NCBI RefSeq assembly: GCF_030345075.1
Contig: NZ_CP128361.1
Span: forward strand, 4,836,001-4,900,000
Direction: 5' to 3'
Length of the DNA: 64,000 bases
Origin: Solwaraspora sp. WMMA2065
Lineage (GTDB): Bacteria; Actinomycetota; Actinomycetes; Mycobacteriales; Micromonosporaceae
The stretch's first letter is position 1. Every line of letters starts with the position of its first letter. The notes beneath the pieces are model-generated. The model was not told the origin of the DNA and ran no database searches. It saw nothing but the letters and a program-made list of their open reading frames with translations. Below are positions 8,499 to 16,202 of this stretch, piece after piece. The translations under genes were made by a program, and so were the position numbers.

Positions 8499-9782
8499 TC
8501 AGGCGACCTTGGCGGCGTCGTACGCCTCGATGAAGTCACGAGCCGCCGGCACGTGAGGAGCCGTCCGCCCGAGGTCGGCACGCAGGGACGCCAGGCGCTT
8601 CCGCGTGCGCCGAGACTTAAGCGACGCGACGGCAGGCAGAACGTTGAGCGCGATCACGCCGGATCCCGCATGGTCGCCCTGTTGGTTCAGGGCCGTAGCC
8701 ATGTTGAGCTTGCCCAGGTACTCGTTCCGCTTGAAGACCGGATCGGGGCGTTCGAGTCGGCCGATGAAGCTGGCTGCGGCTCGGTCGGGGCGGTCGAGCG
8801 CCAGATGCGACAGACCTTCGGTTGCGTTGACCTCGTGGATGGTGACGAACCCGATGTAGTCCGGATCGTCGTCGTGTAGACCACGGTCGAATTGGATCTT
8901 GGCGTTCACCAACTCCCGGCCGAAGCTTGAGGCGTCTTTGCCCTTGGCGTGGGCGAGGCTGGATCGGAGATGCAGCAGCGTCTTCAAACGAGGGGTGGCC
9001 CACGGCGCTGCAATCCGCTGAGCTGCCTCGGCGTACCGCAGGGCTTCGCGTGGATTCGTATCGCGCACCAGCATCGAGAGTTGCTGGAGCGCTTGCACTT
9101 CAAGGCGCGGGTCGTCGCGGAGCCGGGCACGGATGACGGCTTCGTTCAGGTAGTGACGGGACTCTTGGTGGCGCTCGGCGTCGAGAGCAAGCCAGCCCAC
9201 CTGCGATTCCAAGTCCCCAAGGCAGTCTTGCAGAGCCTCGCTGACCTGATGGTTATAGCTGGCTTCGCGCTCCCAGCGGGCCAGGCGGCGGTACATGGCG
9301 AGGGCAATGTCGCACAGGCTGTCGCCGCCTACAACAGCGTCAGCTCGCTCGAAGGCCATGATCGTCTCGGAGACCTGCCGCATGTGCTCCATGCCGAGGT
9401 GCTGCGGCACCTGCGGCGATGTGATCCAGTCGCGCAGTGGTGTGGCGATGCCGAGCCCAGCGAGAGCGGTGTTGATCGCGAACGCGCGGCGGTCCACAAG
9501 ATCACCTCCATCGGGATCCCCGAATGCCACGGTACCGCCGGAATCGGTGCTGTCCAGAGCGAGATCCGTCGGTTCGCCAGCGAGCAGCGCATCGAGCTGA
9601 TCAATCGGCAGGTCAAGGGCTTCGGCGAGTCGTGCCCGTACCGCTGGGTGTGGATCTGTCTCCCCGCGCTCCCATCGGGCGACGGTGGTGCGGTCGATGT
9701 ACAGGTGTGCGGCGAGCCCTTCCTGAGTGAAACCGGCAGCCTTGCGGTGCTGGATGAACCGGTGTCGCCGTGTCGTCGTCAC
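8499..9782 (-). CDS. XRE-family regulator with C-terminal TPR-like region
   Basis: This 427-residue protein has an N-terminal helix-turn-helix (FTQEGLAAHLYIDRTTVARWERG, roughly residues 16-38) followed by about 300 residues of helical TPR-like repeats. That layout is common in Streptomyces and Micromonospora regulators that sense peptides or small molecules. The GTG at 9782 is chosen because GGAGGG lies 7 bases upstream; earlier in-frame starts lack this. It heads the minus-strand run towards Imm1 gene B. Two direct repeats at 9861-9892, in its upstream region, are candidate binding sites. Confidence 0.85.
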   Translation of the reverse strand: MTTTRRHRFIQHRKAAGFTQEGLAAHLYIDRTTVARWERGETDPHPAVRARLAEALDLPIDQLDALLAGEPTDLALDSTDSGGTVAFGDPDGGDLVDRRAFAINTALAGLGIATPLRDWITSPQVPQHLGMEHMRQVSETIMAFERADAVVGGDSLCDIALAMYRRLARWEREASYNHQVSEALQDCLGDLESQVGWLALDAERHQESRHYLNEAVIRARLRDDPRLEVQALQQLSMLVRDTNPREALRYAEAAQRIAAPWATPRLKTLLHLRSSLAHAKGKDASSFGRELVNAKIQFDRGLHDDDPDYIGFVTIHEVNATEGLSHLALDRPDRAAASFIGRLERPDPVFKRNEYLGKLNMATALNQQGDHAGSGVIALNVLPAVASLKSRRTRKRLASLRADLGRTAPHVPAARDFIEAYDAAKVA

Positions 9783-10149
9783 CTGGACGCCCTCCCGTCG
9801 CGTCGGATCAATGTCCACGGTGCACGTAGTACACACAGAAGAACAAGATCAATGCAACGGGCTGTGGATAACCTTCTGGCGCTGTGGATTACGTGGAAGT
9901 TCCACGGCTCGAAACCGAGGAAAGCGTGATAGTGCAGCTCGGTGCGGGTGTCGCTACAAACGTGCATCACGAGCGCGGCACAGCGTGCACCAAACATGCG
10001 CTGTTCTCCGGCCGTGTGCGCCCGGCATCGTGGTGGCACGGCCCGGGGCGGGTGCCCGGCAACGCGGCTCCCAGGTCTGCAAACTCGGTTGGCGTGATCC
10101 CGCCCGCCCCGGTGCCTCTCCACGATTCTCTCCCCCATGGAGGCACAAC
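9783..10149. promoter_or_regulatory. Divergent intergenic region with paired 12-bp direct repeats
   Basis: This 367-bp gap separates the XRE gene from the rightward DivIVA-like gene. GCTGTGGATAAC (9861-9872) and GCTGTGGATTAC (9881-9892) are direct repeats spaced exactly 20 bp, about two helical turns. They suit binding by a dimeric regulator, perhaps the XRE protein. Each contains a DnaA-box-like TGTGGATNA. I see no protein gene in the gap. Confidence 0.4.
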
Positions 10150-10512
10150 GTGTTCAGGCGCAACGCGGCGACCGTACGGCACCGGCTGACGGCGGCGACC
10201 GGCGGCGACTACCAGAGCAACAGCGGACGCAACGGCGTACGGCGATCGCGGCTGACCGGGCCGGCGGTGCGCGCCATGCGGTTCCTGCCGCGCCGCTGGC
10301 GCGGCGGCCTCGACCCCGACGAGGTGTACGGCTACCTGGAACGGGTCGCCGACGAGGTCGACGAGCTGCGCCGTGAGCTGCGGATGGCCTGGGGCGAGGC
10401 GGACCGGGTGCGTAACGCGCTGCGCGAATGGCAGACCGAGCAGTTCGAGGCACGGTTCGACCCGCAGCGGCAGTCCAACGGCCGGCACCACTATTACGCG
10501 GGTGCGCGGTGA
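10150..10512 (+). CDS. DivIVA-domain small protein
   Basis: A 120-residue protein whose middle reads GGLDPDEVYGYLERVADEV followed by a charged helix, the short DivIVA/actinobacterial coiled-coil signature. DivIVA domains bind curved membrane or scaffold proteins at cell poles. The first 50 residues are basic and low in complexity. The GTG at 10150 gives the longest plausible product; an internal ATG at 10276 (MRFLPRRW) would also keep the domain. The stop overlaps the next gene start by 4 bp, so it is the first of three small co-oriented genes. Confidence 0.65.
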   Translation: MFRRNAATVRHRLTAATGGDYQSNSGRNGVRRSRLTGPAVRAMRFLPRRWRGGLDPDEVYGYLERVADEVDELRRELRMAWGEADRVRNALREWQTEQFEARFDPQRQSNGRHHYYAGAR

Positions 10513-10745
10513 GCAGCGGGCCGTCCGTCGAGGAGGCGGTGCCGGTCCGCGAGGACCTCGTCGCCGTCTACCGGGACGTGCTGGCCGCCCACACCGACTC
10601 GCCGACGCTCAAGGTCTGCGTGTCCTGCCTGCGGAGCCGCTGCGACGACTGGCGCTGGGCGTACGAGCGGCTCACCGCCGCCGGCCGGCTCCCCGACGGA
10701 GTCACCGACGACGGACCCGCACTTCCTACCGACGAGGAGGAGTAG
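10509..10745 (+). CDS. Small hypothetical protein with CX2C-like cysteines
   Basis: A 78-residue protein that starts with a GTG overlapping the upstream stop. It has two helices and the segment CVSCLRSRCDDW, three cysteines that could bind a metal. No family is recognised. Its position between a DivIVA-like gene and a helical gene, with overlaps of a few bases, indicates co-translation. Confidence 0.55.
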   Translation: MSSGPSVEEAVPVREDLVAVYRDVLAAHTDSPTLKVCVSCLRSRCDDWRWAYERLTAAGRLPDGVTDDGPALPTDEEE

Positions 10746-10750
10746 CTCCC

Positions 10751-11083
10751 ATGAGCTTGTACGACGGCGCGACGTACCCCGGCATCCTGGTGCGCGACGG
10801 GCCGACCGGGCAGCGGGCCGCGCTGGCCGGCGGCCCCGACGTGTGGGAGGTCATCGCCGCGCGGCACGCCATCAAGGCCGCATCCCCGGAGCTGGACGGC
10901 GACGAGCTGGTCACCGAGATGATGGCCAGCACCGGGCTGACCCGGCACAGCGTCGACGTCGCGCTGCGCTACTACGCCGACCACCGGGCCGAGATCGACG
11001 AATGGATCGCCGCCAACGAGGCAGCCGCCGAGCAGGGCGAACTGCTGTGGCGAGCCGAACAGGCCCGACGAACCGTCAGATGA
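10751..11083 (+). CDS. Small helical protein (DUF433-like, possible antitoxin)
   Basis: A 110-residue protein beginning 5 bases after the previous stop. Residues 30-85 contain DVWEVIAARHAI and then a helix-turn-helix-like stretch ending ALRYYADHRAEIDEWIA. This resembles DUF433 or helical antitoxin domains, which often have the ending YY-x(5)-EID. The assignment to that family is tentative. It ends a three-gene run and is followed by a 331-bp gap. Confidence 0.5.
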   Translation: MSLYDGATYPGILVRDGPTGQRAALAGGPDVWEVIAARHAIKAASPELDGDELVTEMMASTGLTRHSVDVALRYYADHRAEIDEWIAANEAAAEQGELLWRAEQARRTVR

Positions 11084-11369
11084 GTCGGCCGGTCTCAACC
11101 GGCAGCGCCGTCGCCGTTCATCGGCTCCAGATAGTCACGCAGGATCTGCCACCCTGCCGCGTCGCCGGCCGAGCCGGTGTGCGGGCGGCGAGATTAGGTA
11201 CTTAGCACCTGTCTGTCCGTAGATTACCGATATGCCATGCTGGCAGCTTGACTGCTAGCTCCTCGCCTGGGGCTACACGCTCACATGATCAGGTGCAGAC
11301 TTCGCAACGCGGTCGCCGTACCAGCCTAGGACCAGTATCGTTGAGAGGTTAGGTGCTAGGTGTTGCCGG

Positions 11370-11389
11370 GTACTTTGGTACCAAGGTAC
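11370..11389. promoter_or_regulatory. 20-bp near-perfect palindrome upstream of a small RHH-like gene
   Basis: GTACTTTGGTACCAAGGTAC is a palindrome apart from one mismatched pair. It lies 25 bp upstream of the ATG at 11415 and is a candidate autoregulatory operator for the antitoxin-like protein encoded there. The surrounding gap (11084-11414) is less GC-rich than average and also holds the imperfect AGGT-containing repeats TTAGGTACTTAGCACC and GTTAGGTGCTAGGTG. I see no gene in this gap. Confidence 0.5.
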
Positions 11390-11414
11390 TGTAGGTCACT
11401 GGAAGGGGGGCCTC

Positions 11415-11681
11415 ATGGCTGCAACGTCCGCTCCCATCAAGGTTGACGTCGGTACTGACCAGCTCATCTCTCACGCCGCCCACTTTCTGGGCATGGCCAA
11501 GAAAGACATCGTCGACGCTGCTGTGCGCGAGTACATCGAGGCACATCGTAGCGAGATCAACGAGGGCGTTCGCGCTGCTCTTAGCCACCTTGACGGTTCG
11601 TCCAGGTCCGCTGTCTCACTCCTTACCGGGGTGCCTGCTGATCGGCTTGACGAGTACGGTGGCATGCCTGACGGGCGCTGA
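11415..11681 (+). CDS. Small RHH-like DNA-binding protein, candidate antitoxin
   Basis: An 88-residue protein preceded by a strong AAGGGGGG. The first part, IKVDVGTDQLISHAAHFLG followed by MAKKDIVDAAVREYIEAH, looks like a strand plus two helices of a ribbon-helix-helix antitoxin. It is followed after 43 bp by a 257-residue protein of unknown function on the same strand. The pair, with a palindrome in the promoter and lower GC than its surroundings, looks like a toxin-antitoxin or other mobile two-gene module. I do not recognise the exact family. Confidence 0.6.
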   Translation: MAATSAPIKVDVGTDQLISHAAHFLGMAKKDIVDAAVREYIEAHRSEINEGVRAALSHLDGSSRSAVSLLTGVPADRLDEYGGMPDGR

Positions 11682-11724
11682 GCCCGTCTGGATTTTGGGC
11701 GGGTTTGGGCTCTAAACTCATCGA

Positions 11725-12498
11725 ATGAGCGGTGAGGCCAAGCCCGTCCGACCAACGCGCGTCTGTATGACGAATCTTGATCTTCGAGTTCCACCTATCA
11801 CCGAATCGCTCAGTGAGCATGATCATGATCTGATAGTAGAGGCTCAGCGCTTACCGGAAGCACATGCTGCTGGAGGTGTTGAAAGGGTCGTTACCCTGAA
11901 GGACCGCGTGTGGTTCAAAGTCAAGACGGGTCGTTGGCGCGGTGTTGCCACTCGCTTGTTGGAAGCAGACCACGCAGATGCGGGACCACAGGTTCGCGCT
12001 GCTCCATGGTGGATGGGAGCCGCCGGATTTAGACGCGAGGGCGATCCGGCCGACTTCTATGAAGCCCTTGCGGGAGCTGTTAAGCGCGAGGGTGGATCAT
12101 CCGAAAAGTGGCTACCTGCAGACTGGGACTGGAAACGCCTCGAACTAGAACATGCCGCAGCATGGGAGGTGGAAATACGTAGGATCGTATGTGACCTAAT
12201 TGCTCGATCTCTCCGGAGTGGCCACGTTTATCAGGCAGAGTTCCACAACTACAGCGTGAGGGCCTGGGCCAGGGCTAACGATGGCGAGACCTACCTGGTT
12301 ATAGGTGCTGAAAACGTCGCCGATCCGAAGGTGTTCGCGGTAATCATAAACGCGATTCCTGATGTTGATCTCAGCAGCTGGATGCCAGAGCCAAACGGTG
12401 TGGTTGGGTTGAATCCTGGTCCCGGTGAAATAATCTGGTCAACCATTTTGCCACCAGCTGTCGCTGCACGGCTCCTCGACGGATATCCCGGAGACTGA
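11725..12498 (+). CDS. Hypothetical protein, partner of the RHH-like gene
   Basis: A 257-residue protein with no family I can name. The segment VWFKVKTGRWRGVATRL and the later WWMGAAGFRREGD suggest a beta-rich first half. The second half has several helices and ends with a proline-rich strand region. An alternative ATG lies at 11767. Base composition is clearly less GC-rich than the chromosomal genes here, which suggests transfer together with the gene upstream. If the upstream gene is an antitoxin, this would be the toxin, but its size is large for that role. Confidence 0.5.
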   Translation: MSGEAKPVRPTRVCMTNLDLRVPPITESLSEHDHDLIVEAQRLPEAHAAGGVERVVTLKDRVWFKVKTGRWRGVATRLLEADHADAGPQVRAAPWWMGAAGFRREGDPADFYEALAGAVKREGGSSEKWLPADWDWKRLELEHAAAWEVEIRRIVCDLIARSLRSGHVYQAEFHNYSVRAWARANDGETYLVIGAENVADPKVFAVIINAIPDVDLSSWMPEPNGVVGLNPGPGEIIWSTILPPAVAARLLDGYPGD

Positions 12499-12539
12499 GC
12501 TGCGGCGCTAAACGGCTCCATCAGCTGCGCCACCGCCCG

Positions 12540-12815
12540 GACACCGGTCGCCTACGGGTACGTACGCCGCCGTGATCGATCCGTCGCCCGGCTCCAGATG
12601 CCACAGGTCCCGCTCCGGTGGGCGACCAGCGCCGTGTCCCAGTCGATCAGCCGCCACCCGTCGACGGTACGCATCGTGTTGCCCGGGTGCGGCTCACCGT
12701 GGGTCAGCACCATCCGGGCGGCGGGCCGCCCCACCGTCTCTTCGGGCAGCGCCTCCGGCGGCGTCAACACCCCCGCCACGGTAGAGCTCCCACCCATTCC
12801 GGCAACCGAACTGCG
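12540..12815 (-). pseudogene. Remnant of an aminoglycoside/choline-type phosphotransferase
   Basis: On the minus strand, the segment VLTHGEPHPGN and then WRLIDWDTALVA is the catalytic loop (H-G-x-x-H-x-x-N) and DxD-like metal loop of APH-family phosphotransferases. At about 12637 the frame breaks. In the shifted frame the protein would continue PPERDLWHLEPGDGS, exactly what the family has next. The N-terminal two thirds are missing and the AbiEii gene starts where they should be. This is a decayed fragment cut by an insertion, not a working enzyme. Confidence 0.8.
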
Positions 12816-12823
12816 CGCTGCTG

Positions 12824-13735
12824 TCAGGGGGCATCCGTGATCCACCGGCGACTGGACGGCGTCCACCGGCCGCGGGGCACCTGACGGCCCAGAATGGGAT
12901 CGAGACATCGCCCGACGTGCTGCAACGCGGCTTCGATGCGGTGCAGGTCGGCGGGCAGCGAGCTGCGCCGGGCTGCGGCGCGGTAACCCTCTGGCCAGCC
13001 TTGCCCTGGCGAGCACATCGCGTCGGGCAACGTCACCGGGCTCCGGGCGTACCGGACACGTTGGGCCAGCGCGGAGCTGAGCAGGCCTGCGTCCAGTTGC
13101 TCGATATCGACCAGCAGGACCAGGTCGACCAGGTCCCGGTAGCGGTTCGAGGGGACGCCGCCGTGCGTCTCGTACATCGCGGTGATCTTGTCAGCAATTT
13201 GGTCGACCAGCGGGTAGAGCCGAAACGGTGGAAGCGCCGGGATGCTGTCGATCTGCAATACCGGGGTTGGCAGAATCGGCTCGACAGAGGCCACGAAGTG
13301 GCGCTCGCAGGAGACGTCGATGTCGAAGCTCTCCCACTTTGTCGCACCGGTGTAGGCCTCGGTCTTCAACCGGAGGGCGTCCTCCACGGACAGCGGTATT
13401 GATCGGCGTACCTCGAAGCGCAGGTGGTCCCCGAGGTCACGGCGGCCGATGCGGCGCAGCTCAGCCTCGGCCTCGACCGGGTCGCTGGTGAGGTGAAGGA
13501 GGTCGATATCGCGGCTGTGTCGCGCCCCAGGCAGCCTGGTAAGCAGCCCGATCCCGCCCTTGAGCACCCAGGCTGACTCGCTGTCGTCGAACACACGGGC
13601 GAGGAACCGTTGGTACAGAAACTCGCGGCGGAGCTCGACGAACGGGCGATCGCTGTCGCGGGCGACGGCTTTCAGCTTGGTGTCGATCGCGGATCGGAAC
13701 GCAGCCGGGGATCGGTACGGGTTATCGGTGTTCAT
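12824..13735 (-). CDS. abiEii: AbiEii-family nucleotidyltransferase toxin
   Basis: A 303-residue protein with the AbiEii/DUF1814 nucleotidyltransferase signature: WVLKGGIGLLTRL, then SRDIDLL about 12 residues later, and KITAMYETHGG followed by RYRDLVDLVLL. These toxins transfer nucleotides to tRNA or other targets and cause abortive infection or growth arrest. The start overlaps the AbiEi stop by 14 bp (13722-13735), the normal antitoxin-first arrangement. The final 60 residues run into the region of the phosphotransferase remnant, and the C-terminal tail (RGRWTPSSRRW) may not be native. The toxin family is secure. Confidence 0.88.
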   Translation of the reverse strand: MNTDNPYRSPAAFRSAIDTKLKAVARDSDRPFVELRREFLYQRFLARVFDDSESAWVLKGGIGLLTRLPGARHSRDIDLLHLTSDPVEAEAELRRIGRRDLGDHLRFEVRRSIPLSVEDALRLKTEAYTGATKWESFDIDVSCERHFVASVEPILPTPVLQIDSIPALPPFRLYPLVDQIADKITAMYETHGGVPSNRYRDLVDLVLLVDIEQLDAGLLSSALAQRVRYARSPVTLPDAMCSPGQGWPEGYRAAARRSSLPADLHRIEAALQHVGRCLDPILGRQVPRGRWTPSSRRWITDAP

Positions 13736-14513
13736 CAGGCTTTCTCGGTACGTCGGCAGGTCGCTGCCGGTTTAGTTGATGGAGCACGGCCCGCAGCGGG
13801 TCCAGGTTGTGGGCCGTGCTCAGTTGGACGATCTGCCTGGCCAGGCGCTCGACGAGGTCCAGCGCGTCCGCTGGGATGCCTGACTCAGCGAGTAGGATGT
13901 CGACGAGGCTTTCGCCGTTGCCCGCGACCGCGCCGTAGGACCCTGCGAAGGGTGCCAGCTCTGCCGAGATGTCGGTGAGCGGCACGCTGTGTTGCGTGAC
14001 GGCGTCCCGGACGGCACCGGCGAGGTGTCCGCGATCGGCACGGCTGGCCGCGAGGTCCCGCAGGGTACGCAGCGGTGTGGTTGTCGGCAGGCCGTCGACG
14101 AGAGTCCAGTCCGTGTCGTCGAAGGTGCCTCTGCGGAGTAGGACGTCCGTGCGGCGGGTCTGGCGACGGACGATCGTGGTGAACTCCAGCAGATCGGCGT
14201 CCAGGTTGCCGAGTCGTTGTAGCTCTGCGGCTGACCGGTGGGAGACGATCTCGGTGGGGCCGGCCGCGATTCGTTCCGCTGCGGTTCGGCGCGGGTCGAG
14301 GGCGATCCACGCCGCCCGTAGGTCGTCGTGCGGGTCGGGAGGGGTGCCTGCCAGGCGGTAGACGCCATGGGCGAGCCGGTCAAGCTCTCCGGCACGAGCC
14401 ATGCTGGCCAGCCTGACTGCGGTGATCCCGAGATGCGCGGCCTGTGCTGTGCTGATCATGCCCCACTGGTCGCTGGCGACGCCGGCCAGAGCTGTCGAAT
14501 TTGTCCGGTTCAC
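13722..14513 (-). CDS. abiEi: AbiEi-family antitoxin/transcriptional regulator
   Basis: A 263-residue protein with an N-terminal winged helix (WGMISTAQAAHLGITAVRL) that matches the AbiEi_4 domain, followed by the C-terminal antitoxin region. AbiEi neutralises AbiEii and represses its own operon by binding inverted repeats. The GTG at 14513 is chosen because GGGAG lies 5 bases upstream; a TTG at 14531 is also in frame. Four CTGCAAnATT-like boxes lie just upstream (14526-14599) and are the likely autoregulatory site. Confidence 0.85.
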   Translation of the reverse strand: MNRTNSTALAGVASDQWGMISTAQAAHLGITAVRLASMARAGELDRLAHGVYRLAGTPPDPHDDLRAAWIALDPRRTAAERIAAGPTEIVSHRSAAELQRLGNLDADLLEFTTIVRRQTRRTDVLLRRGTFDDTDWTLVDGLPTTTPLRTLRDLAASRADRGHLAGAVRDAVTQHSVPLTDISAELAPFAGSYGAVAGNGESLVDILLAESGIPADALDLVERLARQIVQLSTAHNLDPLRAVLHQLNRQRPADVPRKPDEHR

Positions 14514-14525
14514 CGCCACTCCCTG

Positions 14526-14599
14526 CTGCAAGATTTCGCTGCCTTCTGCAATATTAGTCGTACAGGCAAGTTTTGCAGTAGCTGAGCCGAATATTGCAG
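14526..14599. promoter_or_regulatory. Four-box AbiE-type operator
   Basis: Two direct boxes, CTGCAAGATT (14526) and CTGCAATATT (14546), face two inverted ones, AGTTTTGCAG (14569) and AATATTGCAG (14590). The spacing is 20 and 21 bp and the whole is symmetric around 14562. The inner-left and outer-right boxes form a perfect 10-bp inverted repeat. AbiEi proteins are known to bind paired inverted repeats in their own promoter, so this is the probable operator. Confidence 0.6.
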
Positions 14600-14643
14600 C
14601 CCTCGCGGTGGCTGTGCCGCCATGTTTACGCCTGAGCTAACCT

Positions 14644-14672
14644 CGATGTTACTAACATCGGTGTTACTAACA
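14644..14672. promoter_or_regulatory. Tandem palindromes upstream of the ATPase gene
   Basis: CGATGTTACTAACATCG (14644-14660) has perfect 8-bp arms around a single C. A second copy of its core, TGTTACTAACA, follows at 14662-14672. Outer GCTAAC (14635) and GTTAGC (14678) extend the symmetry. The sites sit directly before the GTG at 14684 and probably control the ATPase gene, perhaps through its own C-terminal domain. Confidence 0.55.
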
Positions 14673-14683
14673 TGGGAGTTAGC

Positions 14684-16102
14684 GTGGCGAGCTTCGTTGG
14701 GCGTACCCGGGAACTCGGCACCCTCGCCGCCGAGCTGGACCGGATCGCCTCGGCCCGGGACGACCGGCCCGGCCGCTGCCTGCTCATCCGAGGGCGGCGG
14801 CGGGTCGGCAAGTCCCGCCTGGTCGAGCGGTTCGTCGACGACGCGCAGGTGCCGTACCTCTACTTCACTGCCGCCGGTGCCGGCACCGCCACCGAACTGC
14901 GGCAAATCGCCACCGACGCGGCCGAATCCACCCTGCCCGGCCGGGACCTGATCGCCGCCGCCAACCCGTCGGACTGGGACGCCGCGTTTCGGCTGCTGGC
15001 AGCGGCGCTGCCCGACGACACTCCCAGCGTCGTCGTCCTCGACGAAGTGCCCTATCTGATGGATCCCGAGCAGCAGTTCGAAGGCATCCTGCAGCGGGCC
15101 TGGGACCGGCTGCTGTCCCGCAAGCCGGTGCTGCTCGTCCTCATCGGCTCCGACCTGGCGATGATGGAGGCGCTCAACGACTACCGTCGGCCGTTCCACC
15201 AGCGCGGCCGCGAGATGGTGCTCGGCCCGCTCAACCCGGCCGACCTCGCCACCATGCTCGACCTGCCACCCGCCGACGCGATCGACGCCGCCCTGATCAC
15301 CGGTGGACTGCCGCTGGTCGCCGCCGAATGGCCGCCCGGCACCAGCGTCTGGGACTTCCTCGGCGTGGCGCTGGCCGACCCGACATCGGCGCTGCTGGTC
15401 TCCGCGGAACGGTCACTCGCCGCCGAGTTCCCCGCCCAGCTCCAGGCCCGCGAGGTGCTGACCGCGATCGGCTCCGGCCAGCGGACGTTCACCAACATCG
15501 CCCGTACGGCCGGCGAACTGTCCTCGACGTCGCTGCACCGGTCCCTGGAAACCCTGCAGGTCAAGCGGCTCGTCACCGGTGAACTGCCGCTGTCCACCCG
15601 CCCGTCGAAGGACCGCCGCTACCGGATCGTCGACCCGTACCTGCGCTTCTGGCTGCGGTTTCTCGCCGCCGCGATGCCGGAAATCGAACGCGGCCGGGGT
15701 GACCTGACCCTGGCCCGCATCCGGACGAGCTTCCCGAGCTGGCGGGGCCGGGCCGTCGAGCCGCTGATCCGCGACGCACTCGCCCGGCTGCTGCCCGACG
15801 ACTCGCTGCCGGCGGCACCCGCCATCGGGGCGTACTGGACCAGATCGAACGACGTCGAGATCGACATCGTCGGTGCCGACCGGGCACCGATCGCCCGCGA
15901 GTTGTACTTCGTCGGCTCGATCAAATGGCACGACCAGGCGCCGTTCGACGGGCACGACCTGTCCGCGCTGTTCCGGCACCGGGCAGCGCTGACCGACGAG
16001 CCGGTGCCGACCGTTGCCGTTTCCCGCAGCGGCGCGTCCTGTCGTGGCCTCGACGTGCTCTATCAGCCCGCCGACCTGCTCGCCGCCTGGCAGGACCGGT
16101 AG
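14684..16102 (+). CDS. AAA-type ATPase with DUF234-like C-terminus (archaeal ATPase family)
   Basis: A 472-residue protein beginning VASFVGRTRELGTL. It has a Walker A RGRRRVGKSRL, a Walker B VVVLDEVPYLM, and a C-terminal half with the RRYRIVDPYLRFWLRF pattern followed by a nuclease-like ARELYFVGSIKW stretch. This is the STAND-like ATPase plus DUF234 layout. DUF234 resembles a restriction-endonuclease fold, and the GSIKW lysine would fit its D/E-x-K motif, but a full active site is not obvious. The GTG at 14684 has GGGAG 5 bases upstream; an ATG at 14672 lies within a palindrome and is less likely. It precedes the second methyltransferase by 100 bp on the same strand. Confidence 0.82.
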   Translation: MASFVGRTRELGTLAAELDRIASARDDRPGRCLLIRGRRRVGKSRLVERFVDDAQVPYLYFTAAGAGTATELRQIATDAAESTLPGRDLIAAANPSDWDAAFRLLAAALPDDTPSVVVLDEVPYLMDPEQQFEGILQRAWDRLLSRKPVLLVLIGSDLAMMEALNDYRRPFHQRGREMVLGPLNPADLATMLDLPPADAIDAALITGGLPLVAAEWPPGTSVWDFLGVALADPTSALLVSAERSLAAEFPAQLQAREVLTAIGSGQRTFTNIARTAGELSSTSLHRSLETLQVKRLVTGELPLSTRPSKDRRYRIVDPYLRFWLRFLAAAMPEIERGRGDLTLARIRTSFPSWRGRAVEPLIRDALARLLPDDSLPAAPAIGAYWTRSNDVEIDIVGADRAPIARELYFVGSIKWHDQAPFDGHDLSALFRHRAALTDEPVPTVAVSRSGASCRGLDVLYQPADLLAAWQDR

Positions 16103-16202
16103 CGCGTGGTGATCTGTCGGCTACTCGACAGCGGAAGATTGCTGATCGTGACTGAATGATTGCCACATGTAGACGCGGGGGCTCGGCCTGGGGAGGACGA
16201 GC

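Noticed and set aside
9861..9892. Replication origin signal from DnaA-box-like repeats
   Set aside because: Only two boxes, no dnaA/dnaN genes or AT-rich unwinding element.
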